The notes under the pieces were generated by a model. The model was not told the origin of the DNA and made no database searches. It worked only from the letters and a program-made list of their open reading frames with translations. A stretch of DNA of 64,000 nt, from the NCBI RefSeq assembly GCF_030287445.1, contig NZ_JASVWB010000002.1, forward strand, positions 2,604,001 to 2,668,000, in the 5' to 3' direction. The position numbers were made by a program, and so were the translations under genes. This stretch comes from Streptomyces sp. ALI-76-A (lineage in GTDB: Bacteria; Actinomycetota; Actinomycetes; Streptomycetales; Streptomycetaceae). Positions 45,831-54,985 of the stretch are shown piece by piece; position 1 is the first letter of the stretch, and each line of letters begins with the position of its first letter.

Positions 45831-46874
45831 ACCGCGTTCACCCGGCTGGTCGGCGTCCGGCACCCGCTCGTGCAGACCGGGATGGGCTGGGTGGCGGGCC
45901 CCCGTCTGGTCTCGGCGACGGCGAACGCCGGGGCGCTCGGCATCCTCGCCTCCGCGACGATGACCCCGGACCAGTTGCGCGCGGCGGTGCGCGAGGTCAG
46001 GTCCCGCACCGACGCGCCCTTCGGGGTCAACCTGCGGGCCGACGCCGCCGACGCCGCCGACCGGGTACGGATCATGATCGAGGAGGGGGTGCGGGTCGCG
46101 TCCTTCGCCCTCGCGCCGTCACCCGCTCTGATCGCCCGGCTCAAGGAGGCGGGGGTCGTCGTGATCCCCTCCGTGGGCGCCCGCCGGCATGCCGAGAAGG
46201 TCGCCGCGTGGGGCGCGGACGCGGTGATCGTGCAGGGCGGGGAGGGCGGCGGGCACACCGGTGAGGTGGCGACGACAGTGCTGTTGCCCCAGGTGGTGGA
46301 CGCGGTGGACCTCCCGGTCGTGGCGGCGGGCGGCTTCTTCGACGGACGGGGACTGGTCGCCGCGCTGGCCTACGGCGCGTCCGGCGTCGCCATGGGCACG
46401 CGGTTCCTGCTCACCTCGGACTCCACGGTCCCCGACGCGGTGAAGGCGAGGTACCTGACGGCGACGGTCCGGGACGTCACCGTCACCACCGCCGTCGACG
46501 GCCTGCCGCACCGCATGCTGCGGACGGACCTGGTCGCCGCCCTGGAGCGCGCCGGCCGCACGACGGCCCTGCTGCGGGCCGTGCGGGAAGCCGCCGGGTT
46601 CCGGAGGCTGTCGGGGCTGACCTGGCGGCGGATGGTCCGGGACGGCCTCGCCATGAAGCACGGCCGGGACCTGACCTGGAGCCAGGTCCTGCTCGCCGCG
46701 AACACGCCGATGCTGCTGAGGTCGGCGATGGTGGACGGCCGTACGGATCTCGGGGTCATGGCGTCCGGGCAGGTCGCCGGGGTAATCGACGACCTGCCGT
46801 CGTGCGCGGAGCTGGTGGAGCGGATCATGAAGGAGGCGACGGAGGTACAGGCCAGGCTCCGCACCGGACCCTGA
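45792..46874 (+). CDS. ipdC: Flavin-dependent enone reductase IpdC (nitronate monooxygenase fold)
   Basis: 360 residues from GTG 45792, which overlaps the ipdB stop and has GAGG upstream; GTG 45807 or ATG 45825 are alternatives. TIM-barrel FMN protein: VRHPLVQTGMGWVAGPRLVSATANAGALG near the N-terminus (core VQTGMGWVAGPRLVSATANA), WGADAVIVQGGEGGGHTG, VAAGGFFDGRGL and MGTRFLLTSDSTVPDAVKARYL. These agree closely with mycobacterial IpdC (Rv3553). IpdC acts on a hydroxylated HIP-CoA intermediate after IpdF/FadE30. Confidence 0.9.
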   Translation: MSGRDVSGRDVMETAFTRLVGVRHPLVQTGMGWVAGPRLVSATANAGALGILASATMTPDQLRAAVREVRSRTDAPFGVNLRADAADAADRVRIMIEEGVRVASFALAPSPALIARLKEAGVVVIPSVGARRHAEKVAAWGADAVIVQGGEGGGHTGEVATTVLLPQVVDAVDLPVVAAGGFFDGRGLVAALAYGASGVAMGTRFLLTSDSTVPDAVKARYLTATVRDVTVTTAVDGLPHRMLRTDLVAALERAGRTTALLRAVREAAGFRRLSGLTWRRMVRDGLAMKHGRDLTWSQVLLAANTPMLLRSAMVDGRTDLGVMASGQVAGVIDDLPSCAELVERIMKEATEVQARLRTGP

Positions 46875-47117
46875 CCGTCACCGCCTCCCGGTGACCGTCA
46901 CACCGGCTTCGGCCCGCCGCGCGGGCGACCGACCCGCCCCCCATTCACCGCGCGGGTGACCGGCCCACCGCAGACCCACCACCGCCCCACCGCGAGCATG
47001 AGGGGCCTGCCGCAGACCCGCCACCGCCCACCACGAGCGTGACCGGCCCACCACCGATTCACCGCGTCCGCGCGGGTGACCGGCCCACCATGTGCGTGGC
47101 CGGCCCGCCACCCTTGC
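46875..47117. other. Repetitive spacer between convergent ipdC and fadA6
   Basis: 243 nt built from imperfect copies of GTGACCGGCCCACC with short hairpins (TCACC over GGTGA) around them. No gene. It could serve as a terminator for both operons through the repeated small hairpins, but no single strong stem or T-run is present. Confidence 0.5.
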
Positions 47118-48275
47118 TCAGAGCCGTTCGATGATCGTGACGTTCGCCTGCCCGCCGCCTTCGCACATCGTCTGGAGGCCGAACCGGCCGCCGTTGCGCT
47201 CCAGTTCGTGCAGCAGGGTCGTCATCAGCTTCACGCCGGTGGCTCCCAGGGGATGACCGAGGGCGATGGCGCCGCCGTTGACGTTGACCTTGCCGGGGTC
47301 CGCGCCGGTCTCCTTCAGCCAGGCCAGGACGACCGGGGCGAAGGCCTCGTTGATCTCGACGAGGTCGATGTCGTCGAGGGTGAGGCCGGTCTTCTTCAGG
47401 GCGTGCGCGGTGGCCGGTATCGGCGCGGTCAGCATGCGGATGGGGTCCTCCCCGCGCACGGAGAGATGGTGCACGCGCGCGCGGGGCCGCAGCCCGTGTT
47501 CCCGCACCGCCCGCTCCGAGGCCAGCAGCATGGCCGCCGCCCCGTCGGAGACCTGCGAGGAGCAGGCCGCGGTGACCGTGCCGCCCTGGATGACCGGCTT
47601 CAGGCCCGCCATCTTCTCCAGCGAGGTGTCCCGGCGCGGGCCCTCGTCGACCGACACCTCGCGATGCGGCACGATCTCCCGCTCGAAGCGTCCCTCGTCG
47701 ATCGCCCGCAGCGCCCGCCGGTGGGAGCGCAGCGCGAACTCCTCCTGATCCTGGCGGGTGATGCCCCACTTCGCGGCGATCATCTCCGCGCCGGCGAACT
47801 GGTTCACCGCCCGGTCCCCGTACCGCGCCCGCCAGCCCTCGCTGCCCGCGAACGGGCCCTCGGTGAAGCCGAGCGGTTCGGCGGCCTGCCGGGTGGCGAA
47901 GGCGATCGGGATCTGCGACATGTTCTGCACCCCGCCCGCCACGACCAGGTCCTGCGTGCCGGACAGCACGGCCTGCGCGGCGAAGTGGACGGCCTGCTGC
48001 GAGGAGCCGCACTGCCGGTCCACCGTCACCCCCGGCACCTCCTCGGGCAGCCCGGCCGCCAGCCAGCAGGTCCGCGCGATGTCCCCCGCCTGCGGCCCCA
48101 CCGCGTCCAGGCAGCCGAAGACGACGTCCTCCACGGCGGCGGGATCGACCCCGGCCCGCGCCACCAGTTCCTTGAGCACATGCGCGCCCAGGTCGGCCGG
48201 ATGGACTCCGCTCAGTCCTCCCCCGCGCCGCCCGACGGGCGTCCGGACCGCTTCGACGATGTAGGCCTCGGCCAT
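47118..48275 (-). CDS. fadA6: Acetyl-CoA acetyltransferase / thiolase FadA6
   Basis: 385 residues from ATG 48275 (GAGGGAG upstream). Thiolase: nucleophile Cys in VDRQCGSSQQAVHFAAQA (about residue 89), NEAFAPVVLAW, GGAIALGHPLGATG with the catalytic His, and the second Cys in TMCEGGGQANVTIIERL. Length equals FadA6 (about 386). It cleaves a beta-ketoacyl-CoA from the opened rings. The gene follows kstR2 after 17 nt on the same strand, so ipdF-kstR2-fadA6 form one operon. Confidence 0.88.
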   Translation of the reverse strand: MAEAYIVEAVRTPVGRRGGGLSGVHPADLGAHVLKELVARAGVDPAAVEDVVFGCLDAVGPQAGDIARTCWLAAGLPEEVPGVTVDRQCGSSQQAVHFAAQAVLSGTQDLVVAGGVQNMSQIPIAFATRQAAEPLGFTEGPFAGSEGWRARYGDRAVNQFAGAEMIAAKWGITRQDQEEFALRSHRRALRAIDEGRFEREIVPHREVSVDEGPRRDTSLEKMAGLKPVIQGGTVTAACSSQVSDGAAAMLLASERAVREHGLRPRARVHHLSVRGEDPIRMLTAPIPATAHALKKTGLTLDDIDLVEINEAFAPVVLAWLKETGADPGKVNVNGGAIALGHPLGATGVKLMTTLLHELERNGGRFGLQTMCEGGGQANVTIIERL

Positions 48276-48292
48276 GGCAACTCCCTCACATG

Positions 48293-48934
48293 TCAGGGCT
48301 GTTCGCGTACGGCGATCCCGTCCAGCACCATCGACAGGTACTGCCGGGCGATCTCCTCCGGGCTGTGCTGTCCGCCGGGCCGGTACCAGGACGCGGCGAC
48401 CCACACCGTGTCGCGCACGAACCGGTAGGTGAGCCGCACGTCGAGGTCGGCGCGGAACACCTCGGCGGCGACCCCGCGTTCCAGCGTGGACAGCCAGGTC
48501 TTCTCGAACCTGCGCTGCGAGTCGGCGAGGAAGACGAACCGCTCCTGCGCGACGAGCTGCCGGCTCTCCTTCTGGTAGATCGCGACGGCGGCGCGGTGCC
48601 GGTCGATCTCCCGGAACGACTCGGTGACCAGGGCTTCGAGGGTCTCGCGCGGCCCGAGACCTGCGTCGAGGACGCTGTCGTAGCCGTCCCAGAGCTCGTC
48701 GAGGAAGGTGCGCAGGATCTCCTCCAGCATCGATTCCTTGGAGTCGAAGTGGTAGTAGAGGCTGCCCGCGAGCATGCCCGCGTGGTCGGCGATCTTGCGC
48801 ACGGTGGTGGCGTTGTAGCCCTGTTCGGCGAAGACCTCGGCGGCGGTGTCGAGGAGTTCGCGGCGGCGGTCGCGCGCGGCGGTGGCCACGGTGGGCTCTC
48901 CCGCGGTCACCTGGGGCTTCTTCTTCGTAGGCAC
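48293..48934 (-). CDS. kstR2: TetR family repressor, KstR2-like
   Basis: 213 residues from GTG 48934. N-terminal TetR helix-turn-helix: RRRELLDTAAEVFAEQGYNATTVRKIADHAGMLAGSLYYHFDSKESML at about 23-70 (core GYNATTVRKIADHAGMLAGSLYYHF, cited by GMLAGSLYYHFDSK). The GMLAGSLYYHF form, and the place between ipdF and fadA6, match KstR2 (Rv3557c), the HIP-CoA-responsive repressor of ring C/D genes. It probably controls itself and both acyl-CoA dehydrogenase genes through the palindrome at 49766-49785. Confidence 0.85.
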   Translation of the reverse strand: MPTKKKPQVTAGEPTVATAARDRRRELLDTAAEVFAEQGYNATTVRKIADHAGMLAGSLYYHFDSKESMLEEILRTFLDELWDGYDSVLDAGLGPRETLEALVTESFREIDRHRAAVAIYQKESRQLVAQERFVFLADSQRRFEKTWLSTLERGVAAEVFRADLDVRLTYRFVRDTVWVAASWYRPGGQHSPEEIARQYLSMVLDGIAVREQP

Positions 48935-48960
48935 GGGTCCATTGTGGGCCGCTCCGGTCC

Positions 48961-49752
48961 TCAGGGGTGCTGGGCGCTGACGGAGACGACCTCGCCCGTC
49001 ATGTACGAGGAGTAGCCGGAGGCCAGGAACACGATCACGTTGGCCACCTCCCAGGGTTCGGCGTACCGCCCGAAGGCCTCGCGGCCGGTCAGTTCCGCGA
49101 GCAGCCGCGCGGTGGTCACCTTGGCCAGGTGCGGATGCATGGCGAGGCTCGGCGACACGGCGTTGACCCGCACCCCGAACTCGGCGGCCTCCAGCGCCGC
49201 GCACCGGGTGAGCGCCATCACGCCCGCCTTGGCGGCGGCGTAGTGCGCCTGCCCGGCCTGGGCGCGCCAGCCCACGACGGAGGCGTTGTTGACGATCACC
49301 CCGCCGGTCCCGGCCTCCCTCATCGCCGCCAGGGCAGCCCGCGTGCACCGGAAGGTGCCGTTCAGCGTCACGTCCAGCACCCGCGACCACTGCTCGTCGG
49401 TCATGTCGACGAGGGCCGACGTGCCGCCCAGACCGGCGTTGTTGACGACGATGTCGAGCCGGTCGTGGTCCCGTACGGCCGCCGCGAACAGCGCCCGCAC
49501 CTGCCCCTCGTCGGTGACGTCACAGGGCACCGCAGCGACCCGCTCCGCGCCGAACTCGCCGCTCAGCCGGGCCTCGTGCTCCTTGAGCCGGCGCGTGTGC
49601 GCGTCGCTGATCAGCACCCGCGCGCCCTCCTCCAGGAAGCGGCGGGCGGTCGCCCCGCCGATCCCGGCGCCCGCGGCCGCCGTGATGACGGCGGTACGTC
49701 CGCTCAGCAGCCCGTGCCCGGGCACGTACGCCGGACTCTCGACGCCTGTCAT
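48961..49752 (-). CDS. ipdF: SDR dehydrogenase IpdF
   Basis: 263 residues from ATG 49752. NAD(P)-binding TAAAGAGIGGATARRFLEEGARV at about 25-47 (the AAAGAGIG loop is unusual and typical of IpdF), NNAGLGG, catalytic Ser in NNASVVGWRAQ and YAAAKAG. In mycobacteria IpdF (Rv3559c) oxidises 5-OH-HIP-CoA to HIP-CoA. First gene of the minus-strand operon with kstR2 and fadA6; its start lies 14 nt from the operator-like palindrome. Confidence 0.87.
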   Translation of the reverse strand: MTGVESPAYVPGHGLLSGRTAVITAAAGAGIGGATARRFLEEGARVLISDAHTRRLKEHEARLSGEFGAERVAAVPCDVTDEGQVRALFAAAVRDHDRLDIVVNNAGLGGTSALVDMTDEQWSRVLDVTLNGTFRCTRAALAAMREAGTGGVIVNNASVVGWRAQAGQAHYAAAKAGVMALTRCAALEAAEFGVRVNAVSPSLAMHPHLAKVTTARLLAELTGREAFGRYAEPWEVANVIVFLASGYSSYMTGEVVSVSAQHP

Positions 49753-49765
49753 GGGACCACGCTAA

Positions 49766-49785
49766 CCTACCAAACACTTGTTAGG
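49766..49785. promoter_or_regulatory. KstR2-like operator between ipdF and fadE30 operons
   Basis: CCTACCAAACACTTGTTAGG (49766-49785) is an imperfect 20-nt palindrome; its centre ACCAAACACTTGTT (49769-49782) fits AnCAAGnnCTTGnT except one position. It lies in the 61-nt gap between divergent start codons. The outer CCTA/TAGG arms are half shared with the site at 43384 (CCTAACAAAC). Confidence 0.78.
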
Positions 49786-49813
49786 GAAGACTCTCCCCGA
49801 AGGACGGCCGCCG

Positions 49814-50953
49814 ATGGATCTCGCCTTCACGCAGGAAGAGGAGGCCTTCCGGGCCGAGGCCCGCGGCTGGCTGAAGGCCCATGTGCCGTCCGCTCCGCTG
49901 CCCTCCCTGGAGACGGAGGAGGGCTTCGCGGCGCACCGGGCGTGGGAGGCCGCACTCGCCGCGGACCGCTGGTCGGTGGTGGACTGGCCCACGGCGTACG
50001 GCGGCCGGGACGCGGGCCTGGTCCGGTGGCTGCTCTTCGAGGAGGAGTACTACGCGGCGGGCGCGCCGGGCCGTGTCGGCCAGAACGGCGTCAGCCTGCT
50101 CGCGCCGACCCTCTTCGGCCACGGCACCGAGGAGCAGCGGGCGCGGGTGCTCCCGCCCATGGCCCGCGGTGAGGTGGTCTGGGCGCAGGCCTGGTCGGAG
50201 CCGGAGGCGGGCTCGGACCTGGCGTCCCTGAGGTCGCGGGCCGTGCGCACCGGCGGCGGCTGGCTGCTGAGCGGCCAGAAGACGTGGTCGTCGCGGGCCG
50301 CGTTCGCCGACCGCGCGTTCGGCCTGTTCCGCAGCGACCCGGACCGGCCCAGACCCCACCAGGGGCTGACGTACCTGATGTTCGACCTGCGCGCGCCCGG
50401 CGTCACCGTCCGCCCCATCCGCCGCCTCGACGGGAAACCGGCCTTCGCGGAGCTGTTCCTGGACGAGGTGTTCGTGCCGGACGAGGACGTGATCGGCCGG
50501 CCCGGCGAGGGCTGGCGGGTGGCGATGGCGACGGCGGCCGACGAGCGCGGGCTCACGCTCCGCTCCCCCGGCCGCTTCCTGGCGGGCGCCGGCCGGCTGG
50601 CCGCGCTGTGGCGGGCGCGCGGCTGCCCGGACGCCGCGCGGCGCCGCGTGGCCGACGCCCTGATCGGCGCCCGCGCCTACCAGCTGTTCACCTACGCCGC
50701 CGCCTCCCGCCACCTCGACGGGGTGTCCCTCGGCCCGGAGTCCAGTCTGAACAAGGTGTTCTGGTCCGAGTACGACATCGCCCTCACCGAGACCGCCCTC
50801 GACCTCCTGGGCCCGGAGGGCGAGCTGGCGGACACCGAGTGGGCGGAGCGGTACGTGTTCTCCCTCGCCGGTCCCGTCTACGCCGGCACCAACGAGATCC
50901 AGCGCGACATCATCGCCGAGCGCCTGCTGGGCCTGCCGAAGGGACGCCGCTGA
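49814..50953 (+). CDS. fadE30: Acyl-CoA dehydrogenase, FadE30-like
   Basis: 379 residues from ATG 49814 (AAGGACGG upstream). Acyl-CoA dehydrogenase fold: MDLAFTQEEEAFRAEARGWL, WPTAYGGRDAG, AQAWSEPEAGSDLASLRSRAV and SGQKTWSSRAAFAD for FAD binding, and VYAGTNEIQRDIIAERLLGLPKG at the end. The Glu that many family members use as base (YEGT) is Ala here, so the base must lie elsewhere, as in other steroid-type dehydrogenases. Adjacent to ipdF in the same divergent layout as Rv3560c/Rv3559c. It overlaps the next gene by one base (TGATG), suggesting a heteromeric partner. Confidence 0.85.
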   Translation: MDLAFTQEEEAFRAEARGWLKAHVPSAPLPSLETEEGFAAHRAWEAALAADRWSVVDWPTAYGGRDAGLVRWLLFEEEYYAAGAPGRVGQNGVSLLAPTLFGHGTEEQRARVLPPMARGEVVWAQAWSEPEAGSDLASLRSRAVRTGGGWLLSGQKTWSSRAAFADRAFGLFRSDPDRPRPHQGLTYLMFDLRAPGVTVRPIRRLDGKPAFAELFLDEVFVPDEDVIGRPGEGWRVAMATAADERGLTLRSPGRFLAGAGRLAALWRARGCPDAARRRVADALIGARAYQLFTYAAASRHLDGVSLGPESSLNKVFWSEYDIALTETALDLLGPEGELADTEWAERYVFSLAGPVYAGTNEIQRDIIAERLLGLPKGRR

Positions 50954-52185
50954 TGCGGTTCCTGCCCACCACCGAGCAGCGCGCCTTCGCCGACGCGCTG
51001 ACCGCCCTCCTGACGGCCGCCGACACCCCCTCCGTCGTACGAGACTGGAGCCGCGGCGACCACCGGAGCGGACGCGCGCTGTGGTCCCGGGTCGCCGAGG
51101 CGGGCGTCTTCGCGCTCGCGGTCCCGGAGGCGTACGCGGGGCTGGGACCGCGGCCCGTGGAACTCGCCGTCGCCTTCGTGGAGCTGGGGCGGTACGCGGT
51201 CCCGGGTCCCGTGGTGGAGACGGTGACGGCCGCGGTGCTGCTGTCGGAGCTGGACGACACGGGCCCGGCCGAACGCCTGCTGCCCGCCCTGGCCTCGGGC
51301 AGGTCGGCCGCCACCCTGGCGCAGGGCCCGTACGCACTGGACGCGGACGCGGCGGACGTACGCCTGACGGTCTCGGCCCCGCACGCCCCGACCCGGCCGG
51401 CCGGCCCCGCGGGGCGCCCCGCGAACCACCGGGCCGAAGCCACCGAACCCCCTGCGGCCCCCCGGGTGTCGGGGTCTGCCGAGGGCTCCGGGCCCCCGGC
51501 AGACCCAGAGGCCCGAACCTCTCGGACCCCGGCAGACCCTGAAGTCCGCACCTCCCGGACCCCGGCGGGCGATGGGTCCGAACTGCGTCTGACCCCCGCC
51601 CCCGCCCCGGCCCGCGCGCCCAGCGCCACGCCCGGCGCCGGGTCCTCCCGAGACGGTCTCCGTCCCTCCCTCGACCCCGCCCGCCGGCTGTTCCCGGTCC
51701 CGCCGGGCGGGGAACTGCTCGCCGCCGGCCCGCAGGTCGACGTGGCCGCCTCCCGTGCCCTGGCGTGGGCCCGTCTGGCCACCGCCGCGCAGGCTCTCGG
51801 CGTCGGCCTCGCGCTGCTCGACCGGACCGTCGCGTACGTCGGGCAGCGCACCCAGTTCGGCGTCCCCGTCGGCTCGTTCCAGGCCGTCAAGCACCGGCTG
51901 GCCGACGCGAAGATCGCGTTGGAGTTCGCCCGGCCGCTCGTCCTCGGTGCCGCCGTGACGATGGACGCGCGCGACCTGGCCGCCGCGAAGGTCACGGCGT
52001 GCGAGGCGGCGTACGCCACCGCCCGTACGGCGCTCCAGCTGCACGGCGCGATCGGCTACACCGCGGAGTACGACCTGTCCCTGTGGCTCACCAAGGCCCG
52101 TGCCCTGCGCACCGCGTGGGGCGACCCGGACACGTGCCGGGACGCCGTTCTCGACGGTGGCGATCACTCCTCCCAGTGGTGGTGA
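50953..52185 (+). CDS. Acyl-CoA dehydrogenase, FadE32/33-like, with low-complexity insert
   Basis: 410 residues from ATG 50953. The N-terminal part (1-139) and C-terminal part (234-410: ARLATAAQALGVGLALLDRTVAYVGQRTQFG and LQLHGAIGYTAEYDLSLWL) are those of the short steroid-type FadE subunits, which run about 320 residues. Between them are about 95 residues rich in Pro, Ala, Arg, Ser and Thr, including an 11-residue tandem repeat (PADPEARTSRT). Removing the insert restores normal length, so the fold is probably intact with a long surface loop. It is coupled to the FadE30-like gene and probably forms an alpha2beta2 complex with it. Confidence 0.8.
   Translation: MRFLPTTEQRAFADALTALLTAADTPSVVRDWSRGDHRSGRALWSRVAEAGVFALAVPEAYAGLGPRPVELAVAFVELGRYAVPGPVVETVTAAVLLSELDDTGPAERLLPALASGRSAATLAQGPYALDADAADVRLTVSAPHAPTRPAGPAGRPANHRAEATEPPAAPRVSGSAEGSGPPADPEARTSRTPADPEVRTSRTPAGDGSELRLTPAPAPARAPSATPGAGSSRDGLRPSLDPARRLFPVPPGGELLAAGPQVDVAASRALAWARLATAAQALGVGLALLDRTVAYVGQRTQFGVPVGSFQAVKHRLADAKIALEFARPLVLGAAVTMDARDLAAAKVTACEAAYATARTALQLHGAIGYTAEYDLSLWLTKARALRTAWGDPDTCRDAVLDGGDHSSQWW
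51495..51567 (+). repeat. 33-nt tandem repeat inside the second fadE gene
   Basis: Two full copies (51495-51527 and 51528-51560) and a partial third, beginning CCCGGCAGACCC, keep the reading frame (11 codons). They lie in the low-complexity insert of the acyl-CoA dehydrogenase. Confidence 0.75.
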
Positions 52186-52592
52186 TCGCCTCTGGTGATC
52201 CGTCGGTACTCCTCGAACCGTCGGCCTTCTCGGTCCGGGTCCCGGGCCCGGACATCGCCCGCGCCGGCCGGGCCCGCGCCCACGGGGAGCCCCTGACCCG
52301 GCCGCCGCACCCCGTCGGCGTCGCCGAGCGGCCCGATCTCGTAGGGCGGGGGCTGCTCGTGCTGGGTGAGGGCGAACAGGTGCGCCCGCGAGAGGTGCGT
52401 GGACCTCGACGTAGCCGGCGTGCGGGAGCCGTCTGACGGTGCCGGTCCCCCGGCGACGAACTCGCCCTGTCCGCCCGCCCGTTCACCGATCGCCAGCCGC
52501 CCGCGCGCCGCCCTCCCCGTCGGATCGTCCGCAGGAGGCCTCGGCCGCCGGGCCGAGCCGACGGAACGAACGGCCCGCGCACGGCGGTGCGG
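52186..52592. other. Spacer with possible gene remnant on the minus strand
   Basis: 407 nt with no gene that I can support. On the minus strand one frame is open for about 100 codons, ending near 52188 with a hydrophilic tail RFEEYRRITRGDHHHWEE, and includes HLFALTQHEQPPPYEIGPLGD. It has no ATG/GTG start in a sensible place. This could be the remnant of a small gene, or chance. Confidence 0.3.
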
Positions 52593-53318
52593 TCAGGCGG
52601 GCGGCACGATGCCCCGGGCCCGCGCGTCCAGCAGCCACTTCGGGAACTCGCCCACCAGACGGTCGTACAACTCGGCGTCCGGCAGGTGCCGCGGATCCGG
52701 ACCGGCGTGGAAGAAGCCGGCGTTGTCGACGACCCGCTTGTCCGGCACCGCCAGCTCGTCGAGTCGGCGCAGGAAGTCGAACTGCCGGCTGTCCGGATCG
52801 CCGAAGCCGACGAACTGCCAGAACAGCGGCAGCCCGGCGGCCTTGCACAGATACCGTTCCGCGGCGGGCCTGCTGCTCGGGCCGCCGTCGGTCTGGAAGA
52901 CGACGAGGGCGGGCGCGGCGGCCCCGCTGTCGAGGTAGTGGTCGATCACGGCGTCCATCGCCAGGTGGTAGCCGGTCCTGCCCATGTGCCCGAGGCCGGC
53001 CACGATGCGCTCGATCCGGCCCTGGTGACCGGCCAGCTCGATGTCGGTGACGGCGTCGACGTCCGTGGAGAAGAACACCACCGGCACGATGCCGTCGTCG
53101 TCCAGGTGCGCCGAGAGTCCGAGCACCCGGTCCGCGAGCGCCTGCACACTGCCGTCGCGGTAGTAGGGCTTCATGGACCCGGAGTGGTCGAGGACGAGGT
53201 AGACCGCGGCCCGTGCCCCGTCCAGTCCGTGCTTGCGGAGCGACACCCCGGCGCTCCGGTACGGGCCGACCAGCGCGGGCGCGGTCTCCTCGACCTTGCG
53301 CAGGCTGATGGCGGACAC
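52593..53318 (-). CDS. von Willebrand factor A domain protein (TerF-like)
   Basis: 241 residues from GTG 53318 (GAGGGGG upstream). A single VWA domain with an intact metal-ion-dependent adhesion site: DHSGSM at about residues 45-50, Thr in FSTDVDAVTD, Asp in FQTDGGPSS. It opens VSAISLRKVEETAPALVG, as in TerF-type proteins associated with tellurite/stress (ter) systems. No ter partner genes are nearby. Likely cytoplasmic protein-interaction module; role unknown. Confidence 0.82.
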   Translation of the reverse strand: MSAISLRKVEETAPALVGPYRSAGVSLRKHGLDGARAAVYLVLDHSGSMKPYYRDGSVQALADRVLGLSAHLDDDGIVPVVFFSTDVDAVTDIELAGHQGRIERIVAGLGHMGRTGYHLAMDAVIDHYLDSGAAAPALVVFQTDGGPSSRPAAERYLCKAAGLPLFWQFVGFGDPDSRQFDFLRRLDELAVPDKRVVDNAGFFHAGPDPRHLPDAELYDRLVGEFPKWLLDARARGIVPPA

Positions 53319-53439
53319 GGAACCCCCTCGTGCGGATGAGTCCGCCGACCCTACCGCTCCACGAAGGCGTCGGGAGTGGGTCACCCGCTGGGGGCGGGCG
53401 GCCGTGCGCAGTGACGACGGGCGAGGCGCGGACGTGCGG

Positions 53440-53512
53440 CGGCGCCTGCCCCGTCGTCCGGTCGGGGACTGTGGGGCAGGCGCCGTCTGGTGTTCCGTAC
53501 GCCTTTGTACGG
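53440..53512 (-). terminator. gltBD terminator, double hairpin
   Basis: After the gltD stop (53530) come a 6-bp palindrome (CCGTAC over GTACGG, 53495-53512) and then a 12-bp perfect stem (53441-53452 with 53473-53484, extendable to 13 bp) with a 20-nt loop. They should end the gltBD transcript before the VWA gene. Confidence 0.7.
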
Positions 53513-53529
53513 GACGTCCGTGGGGTCCG

Positions 53530-54985
53530 TCAGACCATGAGCGAGCGGTCCGTCGGGCGGATCGGGGCGTGCAGTTCGCTGCCACCGGTGAGGAAACGGT
53601 CGACGCCGCGGGCGGCCGAGCGGCCCTCCGCGATCGCCCACACGATGAGGGACTGGCCGCGGCCGGCGTCACCGGCGACGTACACGCCGGGCACGTTGGT
53701 CTGGAAGTCGGCGTCGCGGGCGATGTTGCCGCGCTCGTCGAGCTCCAGGCCGAACTGCTCGACCAGGCCGTTCTCCCGGTCGGTGCCGGTGAAGCCCATG
53801 GCGAGGGTGACCAGCTGGGCGGGGATCTTGCGCTCCGTGCCCGGCTTCTGGGTCAGCTTGCCCTCGACGAACTCCACCTCGGTGAGGTGCAGCCACTGCA
53901 CGTTGCCGTCCTCGTCGCCCTCGAAGTGGGTCGTCGAGACGGAGTAGACCCGCTCGCCGCCCTCCTCGTGCGCGGAGGTGACCTTGTACAGCATGGGGAA
54001 GGTCGGCCAGGGCTGGGAGACCGGGTTCCGCTCCTCGTTGGGGCGGGGCATGATCTCCAGCTGCGTGACGGAGGCCGCGCCCTGGCGGTGGGCGGTGCCC
54101 ACGCAGTCCGCGCCGGTGTCGCCGCCGCCGATGACCACGACGTGCTTGCCCTCGGCCGTGATGGGGGGCGCCACGAAGTCGCCCTCCTGCACCTTGTTGG
54201 CCAGCGGCAGGTACTCCATGGCCTGGTGGACGCCCTTGAGCTCACGGCCGGGGACCGGCAGGTCACGGGCGGTCGTCGCGCCGGCGGCGATGACGATCGC
54301 GTCGTACCGCTTCTTCAGGTCGGTCGCCTTGAGGTCGCGGCCGATCTCGATGCCGGTGCGGAAGCGCGTGCCCTCCGCGCGCATCTGCTCGATCCGGCGG
54401 TTGATGTGCCGCTTCTCCATCTTGAACTCGGGGATGCCGTACCGCAGGAGGCCACCGACGCGGTCCGCCCGCTCGTAGACGGCGACGGTGTGACCGGCCC
54501 GGGTCAGCTGCTGCGCGGCGGCGAGACCGGCGGGGCCGGACCCGATGACCGCGACCGTCTTGCCGGACAGGCGCTCGGGGATCTGCGGGGCGACGTCCCC
54601 GGTCTCCCACGCCTTGTCGATGATCGAGACCTCGACGTTCTTGATGGTGACCGGCGGCTGGTTGATGCCCAGGACGCAGGCCGACTCGCACGGGGCCGGG
54701 CACAGCCGGCCCGTGAACTCCGGGAAGTTGTTCGTCGCGTGCAGACGCTCGGAGGCGGCGGCCCAGTCCTCGCGGTAGGCGTAGTCGTTCCACTCGGGGA
54801 TCAGGTTCCCGAGCGGACAGCCGTTGTGGCAGAACGGGATGCCGCAGTCCATGCAGCGGCTGGCCTGCTTGCTGATGATCGGCAGCAGGGAGCCGGGGAC
54901 GTAGACCTCGTTCCAGTCCTTGAGCCGTACGTCGACGGGGCGGGACCTGGCGACCTCGCGCCCGTGGTTCAGAAAGCCCTTCGGG

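Noticed and set aside
52188..52500. A minus-strand hypothetical or frameshifted gene after the second fadE gene
   Set aside because: There are protein-like patches but no start codon with a ribosome-binding site, and no family I recognise; listed only as a spacer with a possible remnant.
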